Positions 1-5,982 of a stretch of DNA of 12,530 nucleotides are shown piece by piece. Position numbers and translations under genes: made by a program. The notes beneath the pieces were generated by a model, which saw only the letters and a list, made by a program, of their open reading frames with translations, was not told the DNA's origin and did not search any database. Positions within the stretch are counted from its first letter, which is position 1. Each line of letters opens with the position of its first letter. Origin of the DNA: an uncultured Streptococcus sp. (GTDB lineage: Bacteria > Bacillota > Bacilli > Lactobacillales > Aerococcaceae); NCBI GenBank assembly GCA_916050055.1, contig CAJZJY010000016.1:1-12530 (forward strand), written 5' to 3'.

Positions 1-86
1 ATCTCTCTAACATTCTTTCCCCTCACTTTGGTATTAGTATAGCATAAAGTCGTAAGTATCTCCTGCTTTTTTTTAATGGTCAAATA

Positions 87-95
87 TGGTAGTAT
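87..95 (+). promoter_or_regulatory. extended -10 promoter for the DUF1146-murA operon
   Basis: TGG at 87-89 directly precedes TAGTAT (90-95), an extended -10 element. The -35 region is only a T-run (about 67-72), which an extended -10 tolerates. Predicted transcription starts near 102, which rules out an upstream ATG at 76 as start of the first gene. The sequence 1-86 shows no gene and no convincing terminator. Confidence 0.5.
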
Positions 96-126
96 AGAAA
101 GGCAGTATATGACTGGAGGAGTAGGT

Positions 127-357
127 ATGATTCAAGTAACATTAATCATTCGAATCACATTGGTTCTTGCTTTTATCATGCTTAGCTATTGGACGTTGCA
201 AGGCATTCAAATCGAGAAGATTCTCAGAAAAGGCCGCGTTCAGGAAGCCCGTATCCTCTTTTTACTCATCGCTATTTGGATGGGTGCTAGTATAGCTAAA
301 GTCATATTCGATTTATCAGATTATTTAAATCAGTACATTCAATTGATATTACAGTAG
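127..357 (+). CDS. DUF1146 family small membrane protein (YwzB-like)
   Basis: A 76-residue integral membrane protein with two hydrophobic helices, about residues 4-22 and 43-62, joined by a short basic cytoplasmic-looking loop (KILRKGRVQEAR). Size, two-helix layout and position just before murA match the DUF1146/YwzB family of Firmicutes; in Bacillus, ywzB lies a little upstream of murAA. The molecular role of the family is not known to me. The start is ATG 127 because GGAGGA (115-120) sits 6 bases before it; an in-frame ATG at 76 has no ribosome site and lies upstream of the predicted transcription start. The murA start follows 29 bases after the stop with no terminator between, so the two are probably one operon. 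Confidence 0.85.
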   Translation: MIQVTLIIRITLVLAFIMLSYWTLQGIQIEKILRKGRVQEARILFLLIAIWMGASIAKVIFDLSDYLNQYIQLILQ

Positions 358-386
358 ATGGATAGAGAGTTTTTGGAGGTTATTTA

Positions 387-1703
387 ATGGATAAGATGAT
401 CGTGCGCGGTGGCGATACACGTCTTCAGGGAACAGTAAAAGTAGAAGGAGCTAAAAACGCGGTATTACCGATTTTAGCAGCAAGTATTTTAGCAGATAAA
501 GGCGTTACGCATTTAACAAATGTACCGAACTTATCAGACGTACATATGATGTTAAATGTATTAGGGAGCTTAAACGTCTTAAGTACATTTGACGAAGAAG
601 AAAAGGCAATTACATTAAATGCCACAAAAGATATTACAACAACTGCAGCATTTGAATACGTAAGTAAAATGCGTGCGTCAATCGTTGTAATGGGACCATT
701 ATTAGCACGTTTTGGACATGCACGTGTTGCGATGCCTGGTGGATGTGCTATCGGAAGTCGTCCAATCGACCTTCACTTAAAAGGGTTCGAAGCAATGGGC
801 GCGACGATCGTTCAAACAGAAGGTTATATCGAAGCGCATGCGGAAGAACTTCACGGGGCTCGTATTTACTTAGATTTCCCATCTGTTGGAGCTACTCAAA
901 ACATTATGATGGCTGCGACTTTAGCAAAAGGAACAACATACCTCGAAAACGTAGCGCGTGAGCCAGAAATCGTTGACTTAGCCAATATCTTAAATAAGAT
1001 GGGTGCGAAAATTGTCGGTGCTGGAACAGAAAATATGCGTATTGAAGGGGTAGAACGTTTGGATGGAACGATTCACTCTATTATCCCAGACCGTATCGAA
1101 GCGGGTACATTCATGGTAGCGGCTGCCGTTACAAAAGGCGATGTGTTTATCGAAGATGCGATTGTAGAACACAACCAACCATTAATTTCTAAATTGGGCG
1201 AAATGGGTGTTCAATTTATCGAAGAAGAAGACGGAATCCGTGTCATCGGTCCAGATGAGTTGAAACCAACTGACGTGAAAACTTTACCTCACCCAGGTTT
1301 CCCAACAGATATGCAAGCACAAATGACGATTGCACAATTATTAGCTACTGGTACAAGCACAATGACGGAAACAGTATTCGAGAATCGTTTCAACCACTTA
1401 GAAGAAATGCGTCGTATGGGTGCGCAATTCCGTATTGACTCACATACAGCTGTGATGAGTGGTGCATCCGTATTGTCCGGTGCTGAAGTACGTGCTACAG
1501 ACTTACGTGCTGCTGCAGCGTTAATCATCGCTGGAATGGTTGCAAAAGGATATACACGAGTAACAGACTTACAATTCTTGGACCGTGGTTATTATGAGTT
1601 CCATCAAAAATTACGTGCATTAGGTGCAACGATTGAACGTGTGGACGAACCAGACGGACAAGCATTTACTCACGAAGACTTAGAGCGACTTTTTGCAGTT
1701 TAA
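387..1703 (+). CDS. murA: UDP-N-acetylglucosamine 1-carboxyvinyltransferase MurA
   Basis: MurA transfers enolpyruvate from PEP to UDP-GlcNAc in the cytoplasm, the first committed step of peptidoglycan synthesis and the target of fosfomycin. The 438-residue protein is full length for the family. Visible hallmarks are the substrate pair Lys23-Asn24 in EGAKNA, the [15 protein letters not shown] block (97-111), the catalytic loop [11 protein letters not shown] with Cys120 (the fosfomycin-reactive cysteine), the [10 protein letters not shown] motif with the catalytic Asp308, and DRGYYEFH around Arg400 near the C-terminus. GGAGGT (375-380) sets the ATG at 387. Firmicutes often carry two paralogues; the DUF1146 neighbour suggests the murAA-type copy, but only one is in view. 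Codon use is strongly biased to A/T-ending codons, as expected for an essential, well-expressed gene. An intrinsic terminator follows 13 bases after the stop. Confidence 0.97.
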   Translation: MDKMIVRGGDTRLQGTVKVEGAKNAVLPILAASILADKGVTHLTNVPNLSDVHMMLNVLGSLNVLSTFDEEEKAITLNATKDITTTAAFEYVSKMRASIVVMGPLLARFGHARVAMPGGCAIGSRPIDLHLKGFEAMGATIVQTEGYIEAHAEELHGARIYLDFPSVGATQNIMMAATLAKGTTYLENVAREPEIVDLANILNKMGAKIVGAGTENMRIEGVERLDGTIHSIIPDRIEAGTFMVAAAVTKGDVFIEDAIVEHNQPLISKLGEMGVQFIEEEDGIRVIGPDELKPTDVKTLPHPGFPTDMQAQMTIAQLLATGTSTMTETVFENRFNHLEEMRRMGAQFRIDSHTAVMSGASVLSGAEVRATDLRAAAALIIAGMVAKGYTRVTDLQFLDRGYYEFHQKLRALGATIERVDEPDGQAFTHEDLERLFAV

Positions 1704-1715
1704 CAACGAATAACG

Positions 1716-1741
1716 AAAGAGAGGGCAACCTCTCTTTTTTT
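1716..1741 (+). terminator. intrinsic terminator after murA
   Basis: Stem AAAGAGAGG paired with CCTCTCTTT around a GCAA loop (a stable GNRA tetraloop closed by G-C), followed by an uninterrupted T-run to 1741. It lies 13 bases past the murA stop and is a clean end for the DUF1146-murA transcript. Confidence 0.9.
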
Positions 1742-1799
1742 GCGCATAAAAATTAAAGATTATTCGTAAAATAATAAAGTGCAGTTGCAAACGTAAATG

Positions 1800-1827
1800 A
1801 TGACTAGAAACTTACAGATTCTATAAT
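1800..1827 (+). promoter_or_regulatory. candidate promoter inside the inverted repeat
   Basis: ATGACT (1800-1805, 4 of 6 to TTGACA), 16-base spacer, perfect TATAAT (1822-1827). No gene follows closely; the next element is the hairpin at 1861. The equivalent place in the right arm (minus strand) has no TATAAT. AT-rich DNA yields such matches by chance, so confidence is low. Confidence 0.3.
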
Positions 1828-1833
1828 TACAGT

Positions 1834-1896
1834 AACGTGACTCCGCATTAAAACGAATTAAAGGGCGTAGGAATTTTATTCCGTACGCCCTTTTTG
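1834..1896 (+). ncRNA. candidate short RNA, about 60 nt
   Basis: If the promoter at 1800-1827 is used, transcription would start near 1834 and stop in the T-run after the hairpin at 1861-1892, giving an RNA of about 60 bases: an unpaired A-rich 5' half and a terminator-like 3' half, a common small-RNA layout. I recognise no known RNA family. Both ends are inferred only from motifs. Confidence 0.25.
1861..1895 (+). terminator. strong GC-rich hairpin with T-run, terminator-like
   Basis: AAGGGCGTA (1861-1869) pairs perfectly with TACGCCCTT (1884-1892). The stem continues with GGAA/TTCC after one bulged G, leaving a small AT loop. TTTTT follows at 1891-1895. The + strand layout is that of an intrinsic terminator; on the minus strand the T-run is weaker. 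It lies about 120 bases beyond the murA terminator, so it is not needed for murA and implies another transcript or a backup stop. Confidence 0.55.
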
Positions 1897-2061
1897 AGGA
1901 TTTAAAGGTGAGAGACTTTTAAGGCTCGAACCGGTGCAACGTTACCGTAATGATGAAGATATCTGTAAGGTTTCAGAGGAATCATTTACGGTTTCCTGTC
2001 TCTTTATTGTTATTTCTATTTATCGTTTAATTTTTCGTAAAGGTGTGCAGTTTTTATGTGG

Positions 2062-2090
2062 TTTTAGAGGGTTTTATGGTACAGTATAAT
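2062..2090 (+). promoter_or_regulatory. promoter of the class A PBP gene
   Basis: Perfect TATAAT at 2085-2090, with a weak -35 (TTTTAG, 2062-2067) at 17 bases. It gives a leader of about 20 bases with AAAGGAGG (2102-2109) before the ATG at 2117. The structured repeat therefore lies upstream of this transcript rather than in its leader. Confidence 0.55.
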
Positions 2091-2116
2091 AGACTCAATT
2101 TAAAAGGAGGATTGTA

Positions 2117-4279
2117 ATGAACGAAGAATTTAACAATCAGAATCATGACGAAGAAAATATCGAAGTCGAACAAGACAATGAACTCGAGCACCGTCATACT
2201 GAAGAACCACAAAAACAATCCATTATAAAGAGTATTTGGAATCATAAAATCATGATGGCGATTCGTCGCTTTTGGAGAAAATTTCATGTAACGAAGCTAC
2301 TTCTAGCGATGATGCTAACGGTAGTAACACTGTTTACGGGATTTTTAGTTTATTCCGCAAAGACAACCGATGTGAGTGGCTTACGTGCTGGGATGGTCCA
2401 AGTGACGGAAGTATATGACCGCAATAACCAAGAAGCTGGCGTACTGAATATCAATAAAGGGGAATTTCTAACGATAGACCAGATTTCTCCGAATATGATT
2501 AACGCACTAGTCTCTACAGAGGATAAACGTTTCTATGACCACCATGGATTCGATCCGATGGGGCTGCTTCGTGCGACATTTGGCCTCTTAATGAACCGTG
2601 GCCGAGTGACGGGTGGAGGAAGTACGATTACGCAACAATTAGCGAAGAATGCTTTCTTAACGCAAGAACAATCATTTATGCGAAAAGCAAAAGAACTCTT
2701 CTTGAGTTTCGAGTTGGAGAAGAAATATTCCAAAGACCAAATTTTGGAGATGTATTTGAATAATGCCTATTTCGGAAATGGGGCGTACGGAATTGAAAAT
2801 GCGTCGCTTCGTTATTTCGGAAAGAGCGCCAAGGATTTAACTATCAGTGAAGCGGCTGTCCTTACAGGTAGCTTAAAGGCACCGAATGTGTATAATCCGA
2901 TTGACGATATGGAATCGACGGTGAAACGCCGTGCGACCGTCTTACAGTTGATGGTCGATAATGGTAAAATCACGCAAGAAGAAGCCGATAAAGCAGCTGC
3001 TCAAGTGATTACCGTGACCGATACGTATGAAGCGAATGCTCGTTATAAATATCCATATTATTTCGATGCGGTAATTAATGAAATTACAACGAAATACGGA
3101 ATCAGCGAAGAAGACTTGCTCAACAAAGGATATAAAATCTACACAGGGCTAGACCAAAATATGCAATCGGATTTGGAAGAAACCTTCTCGCACAGTTGGT
3201 TATTCCCGAAAGCGGCTGACGGTACGGTTGCTCAAGCAGCTTCGATTGCCATGGATCCTCAATCAGGGGATGTCCTTGCGACAGTGGGTGGACGTACCAA
3301 CGAGAAACACACTTTCCGTGGATTTAACCGTGCAACACAGCTTCAGGCGCAACCAGGGTCAACATTCAAACCATTAGCCGTCTATACTCCGGCTCTTGAA
3401 GAAGGGTATCAACCTAATTCTGTTCTAGTGGACGAGAAACGTTCGTATGGTTCAGATAAATATACGCCTGAGAACTGGAATAAAAAGTATCAAGGAACTG
3501 TGACGATGACGGAAGCCTTGAACCACAGTTGGAATGCTCCTGCTGTATGGTTACTCGATAAAATTGGATTGAAGAAAGGAATCGAGAAGGTTCATCAGTT
3601 CGGAATCGAAACGGATCCAGGAGACGAGTACTTAGGAATTGCCCTTGGAGGACTTACCAAAGGGGTCTCTCCAGAACAAATGGCTTCTGCTTATACAGCC
3701 TTTGCCAATAAAGGTGTACGAGTGCAACCGCGTTTTGTAACGAAAATTGTGGATGCAAATGGGAAAGTCGTTGTAGACAATACAGCCGTGAAGGAAAACC
3801 GTGTGACAACGGAAGAAGTCGCTAAGAAGATGACAAGTATGCTATTAACCGTGTACGGTTCAGAAGGTCTTGGCGCACCATTTTCACCAGCAGGTAAGAC
3901 GATTGCCGGTAAGACAGGGACAACCGAAGCTATCAATAATGACAATGGTTCTCGTGACCAATGGATGATTGGATATACACCAGACGTTGTTGTCGCAACT
4001 TGGATGGGATATGACCAATCAGGAAACTACTCGTTATCAGCTTCAAGCCGTGAAGGAGTAGGGCCACTCTTTAAACTAGAGATGGAAGGATTGCTTCAAT
4101 TCACCGCGAATACACCGTTTAATGTCGAAGCCGTGAAGACAAAACAAAATAATCAAAACAACAATACGAATAACGGTGTGGATCAATTTATCAAAGACGC
4201 TCAAAAAGCGGGCGAACAAGTTTGGAATCAAATCCAAGAATGGGGTAAAAACCTCTGGGATAAATTCAGAAATCGATAA
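2117..4279 (+). CDS. bifunctional class A penicillin-binding protein (PBP1A/PbpF type)
   Basis: Polymerises lipid II into glycan strands and cross-links the peptides, on the outer face of the membrane. The 720 residues run: acidic, charged cytoplasmic tail (1-58); membrane anchor (about 59-80); glycosyltransferase family 51 domain (about 95-275), with catalytic Glu135 in STEDKRFY, GGGSTITQQLAKN (166-178) and EKKYSKDQILEMYLN (201-215); transpeptidase domain (about 370-660) with the active serine in STFK (415-418), SWN (471-473) and KTG (599-601). All catalytic motifs are intact. After it come an Asn/Gln-rich linker (676-687) and a tail with three spaced Trp (703, 709, 714) and charged residues, likely an amphipathic helix. 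No PASTA domain is seen. AAAGGAGG supports the start. PbpF or PonA naming cannot be settled from the sequence alone. Confidence 0.93.
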   Translation: MNEEFNNQNHDEENIEVEQDNELEHRHTEEPQKQSIIKSIWNHKIMMAIRRFWRKFHVTKLLLAMMLTVVTLFTGFLVYSAKTTDVSGLRAGMVQVTEVYDRNNQEAGVLNINKGEFLTIDQISPNMINALVSTEDKRFYDHHGFDPMGLLRATFGLLMNRGRVTGGGSTITQQLAKNAFLTQEQSFMRKAKELFLSFELEKKYSKDQILEMYLNNAYFGNGAYGIENASLRYFGKSAKDLTISEAAVLTGSLKAPNVYNPIDDMESTVKRRATVLQLMVDNGKITQEEADKAAAQVITVTDTYEANARYKYPYYFDAVINEITTKYGISEEDLLNKGYKIYTGLDQNMQSDLEETFSHSWLFPKAADGTVAQAASIAMDPQSGDVLATVGGRTNEKHTFRGFNRATQLQAQPGSTFKPLAVYTPALEEGYQPNSVLVDEKRSYGSDKYTPENWNKKYQGTVTMTEALNHSWNAPAVWLLDKIGLKKGIEKVHQFGIETDPGDEYLGIALGGLTKGVSPEQMASAYTAFANKGVRVQPRFVTKIVDANGKVVVDNTAVKENRVTTEEVAKKMTSMLLTVYGSEGLGAPFSPAGKTIAGKTGTTEAINNDNGSRDQWMIGYTPDVVVATWMGYDQSGNYSLSASSREGVGPLFKLEMEGLLQFTANTPFNVEAVKTKQNNQNNNTNNGVDQFIKDAQKAGEQVWNQIQEWGKNLWDKFRNR

Positions 4280-4284
4280 TGCGA

Positions 4285-4296
4285 ACGTACGTACGT
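4285..4296. repeat. ACGT x3 palindrome after the PBP gene
   Basis: Three tandem ACGT units form a 12-bp perfect palindrome, 5 bases past the PBP stop. It has no loop or T-run, so it is not a terminator. It lies upstream of the yheA promoter and could be a protein site or chance. No intrinsic terminator is visible between the PBP gene and yheA. Confidence 0.35.
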
Positions 4297-4321
4297 ATTA
4301 ATAGTTTAGACATGTAAAATA

Positions 4322-4330
4322 TGGTATAAT
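4322..4330 (+). promoter_or_regulatory. extended -10 promoter for yheA
   Basis: TGG followed by a perfect TATAAT (4325-4330). The -35 is poor (TAGTTT at 4302-4307 gives 17-base spacing), so the TGn extension probably carries recognition. The transcript would start near 4337, with AAGGAGG (4344-4350) close behind. Confidence 0.65.
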
Positions 4331-4357
4331 AAAAGAGTATTTTAAGGAGGAAGAAAC

Positions 4358-4702
4358 ATGAGTAATATTTATGATACAGCCAATCAATTAGAACGCGACT
4401 TACGCGAATTACAAGAATTCAAAACAGTAAAGGAAAGCTTCGAAGCAATTTATGCGGATGAAACAGCGAAAGCGTTATTCGATGAATTCCGTACAGTGAA
4501 TATCGAGTTACAACAAAAACAATTCTCAGGACAAGAGATCACTGAAGAAGATATTCAAAAAGCACAAGAATTAGGACAAAAAGTGTCTGAAAATGAGCAT
4601 ATTAAAGCGTTAATGGAAGCTGAGCAACGTTTGAATACAATTATGCAAGATATCAACCGTATCATCACAAATCCATTACAAGAGCTTTATAGCGCAAAAT
4701 AA
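4358..4702 (+). CDS. yheA: YheA, YlbF/YmcA family protein
   Basis: A 114-residue, all-helical, highly charged soluble protein with no Cys, signal peptide or membrane segment. Length, the ALFDEFRTVNIELQQKQ block and the C-terminal NRIITNPLQELY pattern match the YheA branch of the YlbF/YmcA family of Firmicutes. Bacillus paralogues YlbF and YmcA act in a complex with YaaT that affects RNase Y-dependent mRNA processing; the role of YheA itself is unclear, so function should not be transferred. AAGGAGG lies 7 bases before the ATG. The gene has its own promoter and is followed by a long hairpin terminator, but it sits directly before yhaO-yhaN-yhaM, whose last member is an RNase. Confidence 0.9.
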   Translation: MSNIYDTANQLERDLRELQEFKTVKESFEAIYADETAKALFDEFRTVNIELQQKQFSGQEITEEDIQKAQELGQKVSENEHIKALMEAEQRLNTIMQDINRIITNPLQELYSAK

Positions 4703-4735
4703 TCAATTTTAAACGGTTTTATTAAGAATCGATCC

Positions 4736-4790
4736 AAAGCATATTTTCTTTGAACGCACAACAGACGGTTCAGGAAAATATGCTTTTTTT
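4736..4790 (+). terminator. long hairpin terminator between yheA and yhaO
   Basis: AAAGCATATTTTC (4736-4748) pairs perfectly with GAAAATATGCTTT (4774-4786). Inside, TGAAC and GTTCA form a second short helix. The T-run reaches 4790. Only 9 bases separate it from the yhaO ribosome site, leaving no room for a promoter, so yhaO must be reached by readthrough or by a start upstream of the hairpin. It may thus act as a partial terminator or attenuator. Confidence 0.85.
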
Positions 4791-4812
4791 GAAGAAAAGA
4801 AAGGAGCAACGT

Positions 4813-5982
4813 ATGGTGAAATTCATCCACGCTGCCGATGCCCATCTAGGAATTACGTACGCCGGTGTCGGAAAGAGCCAAAAGGAAATCGCTAGAGAGT
4901 TAAAGCAAGCGGCGTTTGATGCCTTTGAAAGAGTTATCGATACAGCGATTGAAGAAGAAGTCGATGCGCTTGTTTTGGCGGGGGATTTGCTGGATAGTTC
5001 ACGCACCTTCGTCAAAGAAAAATGTTTCTTGCAAAGCCAGTTGAATCGTTTAGCACCCTTTGGAATTCCTGTCGTCGTAGCGCTTGGGAATCATGATGCG
5101 GGTAATTCATACGTTTCTGGGGAGCATATTTATACTTTTGGGAGTGCTGTCGAAACAATCGAAGTGGAAACGAGAAATGGGGAACGTATGGTCTTTAGTG
5201 GATTTAGTTATGAGGTTCCTGTTGTAGCCGCTAGGAAAGTTCAAGAGTATCCGGTAAAGAGTGCTAACTGCGATGTTCATATTGGGGTCTTACATGGAGA
5301 ACTGACGACTGCACAAGGTCGTTATGCACCATTTTCCATTCCGGAACTGAGAGAAAAAGGCTATGACTACTGGGCGCTTGGACATATTCATACGTGCCAA
5401 GAAGTGTCTAGCCAGCCATGTGCGTGGTATAGCGGTACGACTCAAGGAGCGGACCGTAAAGAGAGTGGTCCAAAGGGAGCTTTGTTGGTAGAGATTTTGC
5501 CAGGGAATGCTCCAGAAGTTCACTTTATTGAAACAAGTACGATGGATTGGACGGAAGTAGAGCTTGCTATCAGCGAGACCGATCGTTTAGAAACCTTACT
5601 GTATCTCATCGTAGAGGCGTTGCCAAATCCATCGAAACGTAGTCTTGTGACGCTACATTTACAAACGCAAGAATCAATCTATTCAAGAGAAGATTTAAAA
5701 CAACTGACAGAAGTTGTGAATGGGGTATTGAAAGAAAAACGAAGCCTTGTAACCGTGATGAGTATTCGAGAACAAGTTACAAAACCGCTTCGAGGAGCTT
5801 CTGGAATTTCTCTTATGGGAGAGGTGGATACGCCCCTCTTTTCTGAAATGGAAATTGCCAAGAGTGGGTTTTCGAATCAGTTAATGAGCGAATTCCTTCA
5901 AAAGGAAGATGTCCAAGAAGAGATTCACGAACGTGCACTTCGCTTATTAGAAGCTCGCTTTTCGGGAAGGGAGGAAGGGTAA
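4813..5982 (+). CDS. yhaO: YhaO, SbcD/Mre11-like metallophosphoesterase
   Basis: Predicted two-metal DNA nuclease subunit, partner of the ATPase encoded next. The calcineurin-like motifs are complete in the 389 residues: Asp9-Ala-His11, GDLLD with Asp58, GNHD with Asn93-His94, His161 in GVLHGE, and GHIH with His191/His193. The C-terminal half (about 240-389) is less conserved and probably carries the capping and partner-binding regions. The start chosen is ATG 4813, with AAAGGAG (4800-4806) 6 bases before it and the family's usual N-terminus MVKFIHAADAHLG. A longer in-frame reading from TTG 4750 would begin inside the terminator hairpin and is rejected. Its TAA overlaps the next ATG by one base (TAATG), so translation is probably coupled and subunit amounts matched. 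In Bacillus the same trio is named yhaO-yhaN-yhaM. Confidence 0.93.
   Translation: MVKFIHAADAHLGITYAGVGKSQKEIARELKQAAFDAFERVIDTAIEEEVDALVLAGDLLDSSRTFVKEKCFLQSQLNRLAPFGIPVVVALGNHDAGNSYVSGEHIYTFGSAVETIEVETRNGERMVFSGFSYEVPVVAARKVQEYPVKSANCDVHIGVLHGELTTAQGRYAPFSIPELREKGYDYWALGHIHTCQEVSSQPCAWYSGTTQGADRKESGPKGALLVEILPGNAPEVHFIETSTMDWTEVELAISETDRLETLLYLIVEALPNPSKRSLVTLHLQTQESIYSREDLKQLTEVVNGVLKEKRSLVTVMSIREQVTKPLRGASGISLMGEVDTPLFSEMEIAKSGFSNQLMSEFLQKEDVQEEIHERALRLLEARFSGREEG

Larger units (their letters stand above)
1739..2043. repeat. large imperfect inverted repeat with self-folding arms
   Basis: The gene-free stretch between the murA terminator and the PBP promoter is one large, decayed inverted repeat. 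By eye, 1746-1845 matches the reverse complement of 2037-1934 in order: AAAAATTAAA (1748-1757 / 2035-2026), AATAAAG (1773-1779), CGTAAATGAT (1792-1801 / 1990-1981, perfect), GAAA then CTTACAGAT (1807-1819 / 1974-1961), and ATTACxGTAACGT (1826-1838 / 1951-1939). Spacings agree within a few bases. The right arm can also fold alone: AGAGAC (1911-1916) with GTCTCT (1998-2003), ACCGTAATGAT (1944-1954) with 1981-1992, and TCTG/CAGA inside. No long reading frame, transposase or clear target duplication is seen. It could be a decayed MITE, two opposed copies of an RNA gene, or a structured untranslated region. Confidence 0.55.

Noticed and set aside
36..72. Terminator-like AGCA...TGCT with T-run near the left edge
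   Set aside because: The stem is only 4 bp with a loop of about 20 bases, too weak to call.
76..126. Earlier in-frame ATG for the DUF1146 gene
   Set aside because: It has no ribosome site and lies upstream of the predicted transcription start; ATG 127 has GGAGGA at ideal spacing and begins the family-typical N-terminus.
1921..1945. tRNA T-arm-like GGTTCGAGCC on the minus strand
   Set aside because: The flanking bases do not form the 5-bp T stem, and no acceptor, D or anticodon arms can be placed around it.
1900..2061. Known riboswitch or T-box leader for the PBP gene
   Set aside because: None of the conserved cores I checked by eye (TPP, FMN, SAM, lysine, purine, preQ1, T-box AGGGTGGNACCGCG) is present, and the PBP promoter lies downstream of the structure.
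4750..4812. TTG start giving YhaO 21 extra residues
   Set aside because: It lies inside the yheA terminator hairpin and has no ribosome site; ATG 4813 has AAAGGAG and starts at the conserved SbcD-like N-terminus.
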